A stretch of DNA of 6,547 bases. Source: JADHUC01 sp964617665. Its GTDB lineage: Bacteria; Planctomycetota; Planctomycetia; Pirellulales; Pirellulaceae. Position numbers and translations under genes: made by a program. The DNA lies in assembly GCA_964617665.1 (NCBI GenBank), contig CAZUAH010000710.1, forward strand, positions 1 to 6,547, in the 5' to 3' direction. The stretch's first letter is position 1. Each line of letters opens with the position of its first letter. This document shows, piece by piece, positions 1 to 6,493 of this stretch. The notes under the pieces were generated by a model, which searched no databases, had not been told where the DNA came from, and was given only the letters and a program-made list of their open reading frames with translations.

Positions 1-57
1 CTGCCGCTGACGGACTACCCGCTAATCATCGCCGAGGAAGACCTTTTGACTTCGTAA
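1..57 (+). CDS. C-terminal end of an upstream protein (partial)
   Basis: Frame 1 is open from the window edge and ends at TAA 55-57, giving the tail LPLTDYPLIIAEEDLLTS. The alternation of hydrophobic residues around LTDYPLII resembles the last beta strand of the C-terminal beta-sandwich seen in many extracellular glycoside hydrolases, which often end in a 'L-t-d-x-P-v-x-I' pattern; this is an inference from a very short piece. The stop lies only 15 bases before the next start codon, so the gene is probably co-transcribed with the downstream genes. No function can be assigned with any certainty from 18 residues. Confidence 0.6.
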   Translation: MPLTDYPLIIAEEDLLTS

Positions 58-58
58 C

Positions 59-62
59 GGAG
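59..62 (+). promoter_or_regulatory. Ribosome binding site for the GTG-started gene at 73
   Basis: GGAG sits 10 bases before the GTG at 73. The site overlaps the region immediately after the upstream stop codon, which suggests translation follows on from the upstream gene. The other nearby GTG at 68 runs into a stop after two codons, so it is not a start. Confidence 0.5.
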
Positions 63-72
63 AACAAGTGCC

Positions 73-1986
73 GTGAAACACATCACCCTCCCACTCCTCA
101 CCGCCCTGCTGCTTGTATCGCTGACCTTTCCGGGCTTCGCCGCCGCGCAAGACCTGTCCACCATGGAGGAGCGTGCCGCCTGGTTGATCGAACAGTACCG
201 CGGCGAATCCATAAAACCCAACGCCAAGCACGGGCCTGCGGTGGCCCTGGCGCGTCTCGCGCTGGACCCTGATGACGCCTATGTGATCGACAGGATCACC
301 CACTACTATGATAATTTGCCCGCCGGGAGCAACGGCGAGCAGTTCACCTACTACGGCGTGGCCTGGGTGCTGGGTAAGTACTGGGATAAGTTTACCCCGG
401 CGCAACGCGACCACCTGAAGGCCAGACTCAAAGGCTTCGGCGATCTTCTGGGGCACGGGACCGAGAACCACGCCATCATGAAGGGCGCTGGCGCCTATCT
501 CTTCGCCCAATATTGGCCCGACGAGAGTGGGTGGGTGCGGGGCGAGAAAACCAGTGCGGAGGTCATGGAAACGGCCCGCAATCAAATGCTGGCGGTGATG
601 CGCAGCCTCTACGACAAGGGATATGCGGAAGACCTTTCGCCGACCTACGCGCCGGTTCATCTGGCTCCCTACTATGCGCTCTACGACTGCGCCACGGATC
701 CCGAGATGAAAGCTGCGGCCGATGCGGCCATCCACTTCCACCTCACCAACATGGCAGCCAACCACTTCGAGGGCGTGACAATTCCCCCCGTGAACCGCGA
801 TAAGCCATCAAGAATCGAGAACACAAACACGAGCAAAGAATCGAAGAACCTGAACACTTCCTGGATACACTGGCTCTACTGGGCCGACGCGCTGAAGTGG
901 ATGGCGTCGTCCAAACTTGGCGGAAATGATGACCGCATCACCTACTCGGCTGTCACCAGTTGGAGGCCCCCCGCCGCCATCGAGAGCCTCGCCAGGGGAA
1001 AGACAGCCCCCTACGAGCTTACGGCATCGGTTGCTGATTTTGGCTTCTGGGGAGAGGGCGCACCGGCGAATTGCATGCGCTATGTCTACCGCAACGAGCT
1101 CTACGCCATGGGGAGTGGGTTCTTCCGATATGCTCCGCGCGGTTACTACGTTTTCTACACTGCGTTTCGCCTTATCTACAAGAGCCCCGACCTATACAAC
1201 TTCCTCGAGTGCTACCATCCTTACTGGAGAAGCAGTGACCGCTCCTGGCGGGGGTTGAATTCGCCGTTTCAGCAGTGGGCACAGCATAAGGGCACGGCGA
1301 TCACCCTCTTCAACATCCCAACCGCCGACCCGTGGGTCGGCCTGGGAAGACCCGGAGGAGACTGGCAGGCTCTCCGCGATGACCACTCCAACAAGCTGAT
1401 CCACGAAGCGCTCTTGAGCTTTCCGAAGTCGATCGATCAGAAGACCGAGGCGAACGGCTGGATCTTCCTGCGGGAAAGCGACGTCTACATCGCCATCCGT
1501 CCGCTGAAGGCCTACACGATAGACGCCAACTATTCGCAGGCTGTCGAAGACGCCATCCATTCGCAGGCTCTTGAAGAGTTCAACGTGGTCCGCAGCGCCT
1601 TCGCGCAGACTGGCTTTGTCTTCGACATCGCGACGAAGGGAGAGTTCGCCACGTTCGAGGCGTTCCAGACAGCGGTGAACCAGAACCCGCCCGTTGTGGA
1701 CTGGGATCAACTCTCCGTGACATACACAAACGTGAAGGGCGACACTCTCACGGCGACGTGGAACCCGCCGAACTACGACGTGCCCGAAGGGGAGCGGGTG
1801 CTGGTTCGGCCAGACATCACCGTAAACGGCGCCGTGGTTCCGATCGACAGCGATTTCATCAACGCCAAAGCGGTAATGAAATCTCCGTCCGCGGAGTTGG
1901 TCGACAGGGTGCTGCGACTGAAGACGCCAGCAGGGCAACTTGAGGTGGACTGGCGGGGAAAGGTGCCGGCGTTCAGCAATCAGTAG
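73..1986 (+). CDS. Exported toroid polysaccharide lyase-like / heparinase-like protein
   Basis: A 637-residue protein started at GTG. Residues 1-25 form a Sec signal peptide: basic MKH, a leucine-rich core, and an AAA-Q type cleavage region. Residues about 30-300 are helical repeats with aromatic-rich turns, as in (alpha/alpha) toroid enzymes. They contain GTENHAIMKGAGAYLFAQYW (129-148), where N132-H133 recall the Asn/His catalytic motif of several toroid polysaccharide lyases, and SPTYAPVHLAPYYALY (189-204), with Y192 and H196 as further candidates. Residues about 400-630 look like a beta-sandwich, with HKGTAITLFN (405-414) and GWIFLRESDVYIAIRPL (462-478). This two-part layout matches heparinase II/III-like and related lyases. 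I recognise the style of an uncharacterised exported family common in PVC bacteria, not a named enzyme. It could equally be an unsaturated-uronide or other toroid hydrolase. It would act in the periplasm or outside the cell. The preceding gene ends 15 bases upstream and the cellulase-like gene starts 82 bases downstream. Confidence 0.8.
   Translation: MKHITLPLLTALLLVSLTFPGFAAAQDLSTMEERAAWLIEQYRGESIKPNAKHGPAVALARLALDPDDAYVIDRITHYYDNLPAGSNGEQFTYYGVAWVLGKYWDKFTPAQRDHLKARLKGFGDLLGHGTENHAIMKGAGAYLFAQYWPDESGWVRGEKTSAEVMETARNQMLAVMRSLYDKGYAEDLSPTYAPVHLAPYYALYDCATDPEMKAAADAAIHFHLTNMAANHFEGVTIPPVNRDKPSRIENTNTSKESKNLNTSWIHWLYWADALKWMASSKLGGNDDRITYSAVTSWRPPAAIESLARGKTAPYELTASVADFGFWGEGAPANCMRYVYRNELYAMGSGFFRYAPRGYYVFYTAFRLIYKSPDLYNFLECYHPYWRSSDRSWRGLNSPFQQWAQHKGTAITLFNIPTADPWVGLGRPGGDWQALRDDHSNKLIHEALLSFPKSIDQKTEANGWIFLRESDVYIAIRPLKAYTIDANYSQAVEDAIHSQALEEFNVVRSAFAQTGFVFDIATKGEFATFEAFQTAVNQNPPVVDWDQLSVTYTNVKGDTLTATWNPPNYDVPEGERVLVRPDITVNGAVVPIDSDFINAKAVMKSPSAELVDRVLRLKTPAGQLEVDWRGKVPAFSNQ
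1532..1585 (+). repeat. Imperfect 27-base tandem duplication inside the lyase-like gene
   Basis: ATTCGCAGGCT occurs at 1532-1542 and again at 1559-1569, exactly 27 bases (9 codons) apart. The similarity continues into GAAGA with only two mismatches over the first 19 bases of the unit. At protein level this reads YSQAVEDAI followed by HSQALEEFN (residues 487-504). It keeps the frame and may have added nine residues to a surface helix or loop. It could also be coincidence between two similar short peptides. Confidence 0.45.
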
Positions 1987-2021
1987 TTGAGGGAGTCGCC
2001 GGCAAAAGAAATCGCGGGGAC

Positions 2022-2066
2022 ATGAAGCCATTCTGGCTGCCCATGAACGACCACGAAGGAGGTTAG
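2022..2066 (+). other. Possible 14-codon leader ORF before the cellulase-like gene
   Basis: ATG at 2022 opens a reading frame encoding MKPFWLPMNDHEGG and ending with TAG 2064-2066, two bases before the ATG of the cellulase-like gene. The strong ribosome binding site of that gene is formed by its last sense codons (GAA GGA GGT). A GGGGA stretch lies only two to three bases before the ATG, which is too close for an efficient binding site. If translated, it could couple translation into the next gene; it may equally be a chance ORF. An internal ATG at codon 8 (2043) would give an even shorter peptide. Confidence 0.2.
2056..2062 (+). promoter_or_regulatory. Strong Shine-Dalgarno site for the cellulase-like gene
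   Basis: AAGGAGG, a near-perfect match to the 16S anti-Shine-Dalgarno, is followed by a 6-base spacer and ATG at 2069. It fixes the start of the gene, keeping the twin-arginine signal intact. It is the strongest binding site in the window. Confidence 0.85.
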
Positions 2067-2068
2067 AC

Positions 2069-3469
2069 ATGCATCGCACGAGGAAGGGGGCCGACGGTAT
2101 TACTCGCCGCGAAGCATTGAAAATCGGACTCGGGACAATCTGCAACACGGCGGTTGCGGCCACCGGAGCGTCGGCAACGGAAGCGGCCGAACAAGAACGC
2201 CTGGCCATTTCGTTCTGGATCTGGGCGTTGTGGGACACGGGAACGGAGGGGTTCTTCGACGACCTCGAACTGCGCATGGCTGAGGCGGTTGAGCGCGGCT
2301 TCAACTGCATCCGAATCGAGGGCGGCGCGGGAATCACGCATGACGCCAATGGCCGGCCGCGCGGGGACCTGGGGTTCTACGCGGTCCTCCCGGGCCACGG
2401 CCATTTCACCCGCCAAATGGAGCACATGACGGGCGGGCGGGTCGATCTGCTGCAGCGACTGATCGAACTCTGCAAGGTCGCCAAACGTCACAAGGTCAAA
2501 GTGATCCTATCGAGTTGGTACTACCTGCACACGTTCTGGTTCACCGACAAGAGCGTGACGGCGGAATTGCTCGGGCTCCCTCGCGAAGAGCGCTTCATCT
2601 ATTTCGCCCGCGGGCTGGACCGGATCCTCGCAGAGCTGAAACAGCGAGGCCTGGCCGACGTCATTATCACCGCCGAGATCTTCAACGAGGTGAACGGTAT
2701 GGATTTCGCCGGCGGCCACGGAGCGAAAAAGAAGTCCGTTGAGGTGTTGCGCAAATTCCGGAGCCTGCACGAAGAGGCGTTGGATTTCCTGAAAACCCGG
2801 CACCCGAATATCCGGTTCTCACTGGACACCAGCACGCCATGGGTCAATACCGATTTCGTCCCGCGCAATGCGCAGGTCTGGACGTTTCACAGCTACTACC
2901 TGTGGAGTGTCTACAAGGTCTTCGAGCGAAACCTGCTTGGGGCCAATGCTGACCTTAACGATCCCACGCTCTACGCTCCGATCCGCCGTTTCCTGCGCCG
3001 GGATCGGGATCTCGTGCCCTTCCAGGCGATCCTCGACAGCCGCGGGGAGCGTCCACCCATCAAGCACGATTGGTTCCGCCGGATCTGGCTGTATCGCAAC
3101 CTCGATCCGAACGCCATGCCGGAACTGGAGCGTCTGTTGCAGGAGAACCTGGAAAAGCACATCGACGAATACAAGCAGAAGGCCACAGAAGCCGTGGAGC
3201 AGGCCGTGAAGGTGCGTGACGAGCATTTCCCTGGCATCCCGCTGATTCTAGGCGAGGGCGCCAGCTACTGCGCGGATCACCGTCTCCGCTGGGAGGAGCG
3301 TTCCGACGCCTACTGGGAAGTCGTCGAACACGCGGCCCGCACCTGCCGCGAGCATGGGTTGTGGGGGGCCGTGGCGCGCACAAATTCCGGACCGGAAGAC
3401 CCAGTCTGGCACGAATACCCCGAGCGTCTGCGGCGAGTCAACGCCGTGTTCCTGGGGAAGAAACCGTAA
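2069..3469 (+). CDS. Tat-exported cellulase-like glycoside hydrolase (clan GH-A, GH5-like)
   Basis: A 466-residue protein. Residues 1-40 look like a twin-arginine signal: TRREALKIG (12-20) with R13-R14, then an alanine-rich stretch ending near ATEAAEQ. The rest reads as a TIM barrel. Early strands include FNCIRIEGG (78-86) and KVKVILSSWYY (142-152). EIFNEVNG (203-210) carries the Asn-Glu pair N206-E207, the usual acid/base position of clan GH-A. TFHSYY (272-277) matches the His-x-Tyr after strand 6 of GH5 enzymes. PLILGEG (391-397) places E396 as the nucleophile at strand 7. A long charged helix occupies about 350-385. This pattern fits the 'cellulase-like family' found in PVC bacteria and Bacteroidetes. 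The substrate is not readable; 'cellulase' is a family label only. The protein would fold in the cytoplasm and be exported folded, unlike its Sec-exported neighbours. It has no anchor or binding module. The start is fixed by AAGGAGG six bases upstream. Confidence 0.85.
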   Translation: MHRTRKGADGITRREALKIGLGTICNTAVAATGASATEAAEQERLAISFWIWALWDTGTEGFFDDLELRMAEAVERGFNCIRIEGGAGITHDANGRPRGDLGFYAVLPGHGHFTRQMEHMTGGRVDLLQRLIELCKVAKRHKVKVILSSWYYLHTFWFTDKSVTAELLGLPREERFIYFARGLDRILAELKQRGLADVIITAEIFNEVNGMDFAGGHGAKKKSVEVLRKFRSLHEEALDFLKTRHPNIRFSLDTSTPWVNTDFVPRNAQVWTFHSYYLWSVYKVFERNLLGANADLNDPTLYAPIRRFLRRDRDLVPFQAILDSRGERPPIKHDWFRRIWLYRNLDPNAMPELERLLQENLEKHIDEYKQKATEAVEQAVKVRDEHFPGIPLILGEGASYCADHRLRWEERSDAYWEVVEHAARTCREHGLWGAVARTNSGPEDPVWHEYPERLRRVNAVFLGKKP

Positions 3470-3558
3470 TCACCGGGGAGCCCGGACTGCACAACGTTGA
3501 CGCCGACCGCTGGCGCAGGGAGTACGAACGCAAAATCGCTCAGTTCGAAGGCTACTGA
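3470..3558 (+). other. Coding-like tail after the cellulase-like gene, in another frame
   Basis: Directly after the TAA of the cellulase-like gene, the frame ending at TGA 3556-3558 reads on as a natural-looking peptide ending WRREYERKIAQFEGY, with about three quarters G or C at third codon positions. No ATG, GTG or TTG opens it after 3469; a CTG at 3487 follows GGGGAG (3475-3480) by six bases. One extra G in the GGGG run at 3453-3456 would join it to the cellulase-like protein in place of KKP. It may be a C-terminal extension lost by a frameshift (real or a sequencing error), a remnant of another gene, or a very small gene. Alternatively it may be noncoding sequence. The segment otherwise holds the ribosome binding site of the next gene at its end. 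Confidence 0.35.
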
Positions 3559-3564
3559 AAGGAG
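3558..3564 (+). promoter_or_regulatory. Ribosome binding site for the 901-residue exported protein
   Basis: AAAGGAG is followed by a 5-base spacer and ATG at 3570. It begins on the last base of the TGA at 3556-3558, so ribosomes finishing that frame would stop right at the site. Confidence 0.8.
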
Positions 3565-3569
3565 AAACT

Positions 3570-6275
3570 ATGAAGCAAAACCTCACCCTCCTCATCGCCG
3601 TGCTGCTGGCACCGCTGGCCATGACGGCCGCTTCGGCCGGCGAGCCCGGAACGAAGAAACTGCTTACCACCATCGACTGTACGAAAGAGTACGGACCCGA
3701 TGCCTATTTCGGCTTCGGCGATGTCCGGGTTACGCAATCGGCGGCCGGGAAGTATCGCGAGGCAGGGCTGAATCCCGAATCGCGGTTCGGCTACCGCTTT
3801 GCGGTGGAGCATGTCGGCCGGCCGCACTTGGCCGTGATTCGATATCCCGATGACAAGAACCGCTGTATGGCGATCATGGATGGCTCCAGCTATGACCTGA
3901 GCGTCGGGGTATGCACAGGAGCCTCGCGGCCCGGTGGAAACGTGTATTCCTTTGCGCAACCGATTACCGGCCGGATGCTGGAACTGCGGCAGGTCTTCTG
4001 GCCGCGCTGGCACGATTGCAGCATTGTCTTCGGGAACGTACTGAAGGACGAGCCCGCGGCCGCGTCGAGTGTGGCCATCTACGAGCTGGAGGACTTGCCG
4101 GCCCTGGCCGTGCCGGGCGATCCCCAGGACGGCTCCCGGCGCACGCTGGGCATTCAATTTGAAGATCCCTGCGGAGCTGCGGCTGAACTGGGAGCGACAG
4201 ACCGGCGGGAATGGATCGAGCGGCTGATCACCTATGCCCGCCACTCCGGTCAGAATTCGCTGTCCTACCCAATCGTCTGGTATCACGGCCCGCTGTATCC
4301 GTCGCAGCGCGAGCCGGTCAACTACATCGGGATGACATCCTCCAAGGTCGACCGGCAGTTGATCAGTCACTGGACTACGCAGCCGGAAGACTGGCTGGCC
4401 GAATTGCTCAAACGCTTTGGCCAGGAGCAAATGCAGTTCCGGGCCGTGTTGCCGGTGCTGCGTCTCGGCAGTCTCATGGAAAAGATGAACGTCGATCTGG
4501 AGTCCATCAAGGCCGGCAAGGACACCATCAACAATATGACGTTCAAAGACCAGGTGCAGATGGGCACCTATGACTGGACGCTGCCCTACAATCTGCGGAA
4601 CTTCCAGAAGCTGGTCGAGGCGGGAGGAAACCGAGGCGGCAGTCCTACCTTCCCCTGGGCCTACGGCGAGAAGAGCGGCGGGCCCGATGGTTTCCGGGGA
4701 CCGATCTTCAATCCGCTGCATCCGACGGTGCAGGAAGCGATGCTCGGACTGGTCCAGGAAGTTGTGGACCGTTACGGGCGTTACCCGGCCTTCAAAGGCA
4801 TCGACTTCTGGTTCAATGCTTCCACGACCCTCTGGTTCGTGTCTCTGCGCAGCGGCTACGACGACTACACCGTCGGGTTGTTCCAGAAGGAGACAGGCAT
4901 CGTCGTGCCCGTGGACGCGAAAGCTCCGGACCGATTCTCGCGGCGCTACGAGTTTCTGACAGGCGAGGTCAAACCGAAGTGGGTGGCGTGGCGGTGTGAG
5001 AAAATCGCCGATCTGTTCCGCCGGATTCGTGATGTGGTCGTCAGGTCCCGGCCCGACCTGCAGGTGATGATCGTAAATGCGTTCAAGGGCCATGAGCATT
5101 CGAGACGGGAAGGGGGCCTGGACATCAATCTTCTGGCCAAGGAACCGGGTATTGAGATCAGCGCCATCTGGAACTTCAACGGATGGGTCGAGCGGTGGGG
5201 AAAACACCGGTGGCTCCCCTGCGATCCGAAGCTGCGCGAGCTGGCTACGATCATGGGCAAGCCGGCGGAAGGTGTTATGCGTGAGAGTTTGGAGTATCCA
5301 CCGGACGGCTTCTGGTGGGATCAGCAATGGCGAATCACGCCGACCTATCCCAACGGAGTCCATTTTCTGCAACCGTATGCCGATGCCCTGGCGAAGTACG
5401 ACACGTTGTCCCTCAGACGCGGCGGCTTGATACTCGATACCGGCCATGCCGAACTGATCCGGCCGTTTGCCTTGGCCTACCGGGCGTTGCCCGCCAAGAA
5501 CTTCGAGACGGTTGGCGATTCGACCGACCCCGTGGCCGTGCGGACGCTGCTTTGCGATGGCAAGCGCTATCTCTATCTGGTGAATCGTCACCACAAGCCC
5601 GTGTCCGTTGAGGTGCAGCTCAACAAGGCAACTGGTAAGGCAACCGACCTGACGACGAACCAACAGGTCGAGGCTCCTGCACGATGGTCAATTAAGCTTG
5701 GCCCTTACCAGTTACGCTCGTTCGGCCTCGCACCGGAGGTCGAGGTCGCCGGGGCCGCGATTCCCCCGACACCGATCTTACTTGCGCCCGACAATACATC
5801 AGGAAGTCATAACGACCTGGAGAGGACGTATGGCAACGGATTCGCGGTCGTCGGCGGGAACAACCGGATCGTCAACATGCTGGGAGTGTGGGACCAGGAC
5901 GGCGACGGCTTGGCCACCGCGCACGAAGCGGGCCTCTGGCAGCTCGGCGACGGCCGGTGGGATTTGATTGCCCGGGCGACGGTGCCGTCAGGAACGAAGG
6001 CACCATTGATCGACGGCTTTCGGTATGTCCCCATTCCGGAAACTACATTGTTCAACAACACGGCCTATCGACTGGGCGCGCTGTTCTTCAAAGGCGGCGA
6101 CGCCATCCACGACGCTGACCTTGGCGGCGGCGCTTTTAGCCCGGCCAGTGGTATCCGCTACGATCATTCGCTGATCAGCGAAAGCGGAGGCACCCTCCAA
6201 CTGCCTACTGCCGGACAAAACGGCAAGTCCGGACCCGACCGCTGGGCCGGAGCGAACCTGATCTATGGACCCTGA
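3570..6275 (+). CDS. Large exported GH10-like barrel protein with C-terminal beta modules
   Basis: A 901-residue protein with a Sec signal at 1-23 (MKQ, hydrophobic core, cleavage after ASA). Residues about 33-176 look like a beta-sandwich with four cysteines (37, 99, 115, 150). Residues about 190-640 read as a TIM-barrel glycosidase of the GH10-like type: RTLGIQFED (191-199), NPLHPTVQEAMLGLVQEV (381-398), FKGIDFWFN (408-416) with D412 as a candidate active-site acid, GYDDYTVGLFQKETGI (429-444), and RPDLQVMIVNAF (494-505). Residues about 655-720 form a small beta domain ending in GPYQLRSFGL, typical after a glycosidase barrel. After a proline-rich linker (731-740), residues 755-901 form another beta module with LGVWDQDGDGLATAHE and LIDGFRYVPI, resembling modules appended to exported proteins of Planctomycetes and Cyanobacteria. 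DQDGDGLATAHE (775-786) fits the EF-hand loop spacing. No membrane anchor is visible at the C terminus. It probably cleaves or binds a polysaccharide outside the cytoplasm, but the catalytic residues are not certain. Confidence 0.8.
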   Translation: MKQNLTLLIAVLLAPLAMTAASAGEPGTKKLLTTIDCTKEYGPDAYFGFGDVRVTQSAAGKYREAGLNPESRFGYRFAVEHVGRPHLAVIRYPDDKNRCMAIMDGSSYDLSVGVCTGASRPGGNVYSFAQPITGRMLELRQVFWPRWHDCSIVFGNVLKDEPAAASSVAIYELEDLPALAVPGDPQDGSRRTLGIQFEDPCGAAAELGATDRREWIERLITYARHSGQNSLSYPIVWYHGPLYPSQREPVNYIGMTSSKVDRQLISHWTTQPEDWLAELLKRFGQEQMQFRAVLPVLRLGSLMEKMNVDLESIKAGKDTINNMTFKDQVQMGTYDWTLPYNLRNFQKLVEAGGNRGGSPTFPWAYGEKSGGPDGFRGPIFNPLHPTVQEAMLGLVQEVVDRYGRYPAFKGIDFWFNASTTLWFVSLRSGYDDYTVGLFQKETGIVVPVDAKAPDRFSRRYEFLTGEVKPKWVAWRCEKIADLFRRIRDVVVRSRPDLQVMIVNAFKGHEHSRREGGLDINLLAKEPGIEISAIWNFNGWVERWGKHRWLPCDPKLRELATIMGKPAEGVMRESLEYPPDGFWWDQQWRITPTYPNGVHFLQPYADALAKYDTLSLRRGGLILDTGHAELIRPFALAYRALPAKNFETVGDSTDPVAVRTLLCDGKRYLYLVNRHHKPVSVEVQLNKATGKATDLTTNQQVEAPARWSIKLGPYQLRSFGLAPEVEVAGAAIPPTPILLAPDNTSGSHNDLERTYGNGFAVVGGNNRIVNMLGVWDQDGDGLATAHEAGLWQLGDGRWDLIARATVPSGTKAPLIDGFRYVPIPETTLFNNTAYRLGALFFKGGDAIHDADLGGGAFSPASGIRYDHSLISESGGTLQLPTAGQNGKSGPDRWAGANLIYGP

Positions 6276-6280
6276 GCGAG

Positions 6281-6298
6281 AATTGATACATCTCAATT
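6281..6298. repeat. Short AT-rich inverted repeat between genes
   Basis: AATTGA (6281-6286) and TCAATT (6293-6298) are perfect inverted copies around the six-base loop TACATC. The stem is short and AT-rich, and no T run follows, so it is a poor terminator. It could be an operator half-site pair or chance. It lies in the 36-base gap after the 901-residue protein gene. Confidence 0.3.
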
Positions 6299-6303
6299 AG
6301 AAA

Positions 6304-6309
6304 GAAGGG
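6304..6309 (+). promoter_or_regulatory. Ribosome binding site for the 53-codon ORF
   Basis: GAAGGG lies two bases before ATG 6312 and five before the in-frame ATG 6315. The spacing favours the second ATG as the true start of the short ORF. Confidence 0.45.
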
Positions 6310-6311
6310 CC

Positions 6312-6473
6312 ATGATGCGGATTCGTGTTTTCATCGTCACGCTGTTCGCGCCGGGCTTGGGCGATGTCGGCGTCGGGCCGGACAGCGAGTTCGCGGTCAA
6401 CAAGCGTGGCGGCAACTTTTCCGCGAATCACGGTTGGCAGCGGAAGCCGTATCAATTACCCGATACTGTATGA
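6312..6473 (+). CDS. 53-residue exported peptide or truncated enzyme N terminus
   Basis: ATG ATG opens a 53-codon frame that ends with TGA 6471-6473 and has a reasonable binding site. Spacing prefers the second ATG, at 6315. The first 20 or so residues (MMRIRVFIVTLFAPGLGDVG) have a basic start and a short hydrophobic core like a weak signal peptide. The continuation, VGPDSEFAVNKRGGNFSANHG, resembles the start of mature exported glycosidase-like proteins, in which a 'DSEF-V-x-x-G-x-FS-x-N-G' stretch forms the first beta hairpin. It then stops after QLPDTV, far too short for such an enzyme. It may be the remnant of a broken gene, a small secreted peptide, or the result of a frameshift. The next gene overlaps or closely follows it. 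Confidence 0.45.
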   Translation: MMRIRVFIVTLFAPGLGDVGVGPDSEFAVNKRGGNFSANHGWQRKPYQLPDTV

Positions 6474-6493
6474 AAACTGAAAGATACGCACAC

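Noticed and set aside
22..765. A 247-codon open frame on the - strand opposite the lyase-like gene
   Set aside because: It is a shadow of the + strand coding frame, with low-complexity Gly/Val/Arg composition and no recognisable motif.
1192..2349. A 385-codon open frame on the - strand spanning the end of the lyase-like gene and the start of the cellulase-like gene
   Set aside because: It crosses two well supported + strand genes and their ribosome binding site, and its translation shows no signal peptide or domain.
3449..3462. Programmed -1 ribosomal frameshift at the GGGG/AAGAAA stretch
   Set aside because: The bases do not fit a tandem-slippage heptamer in the reading frame: the Lys tRNA on AAG would re-pair with GAA. 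A fixed indel or sequencing error explains the out-of-frame tail better.
3552..5663. A 703-codon open frame on the - strand opposite the 901-residue protein gene
   Set aside because: Long antisense frames are expected opposite GC-rich genes. The + strand frame has a signal peptide, a strong ribosome binding site and recognisable domains, while the antisense translation is proline/arginine/histidine-rich without any domain.
6281..6298. Inverted repeat as a transcription terminator
   Set aside because: The stem is six AT-rich pairs and is not followed by a T run, so it would not form a stable terminator.
6283..6311. TTGATA as a -35 promoter element for the short ORF
   Set aside because: No -10-like hexamer occurs at the expected distance; the following bases are AAGAAGGGCC.
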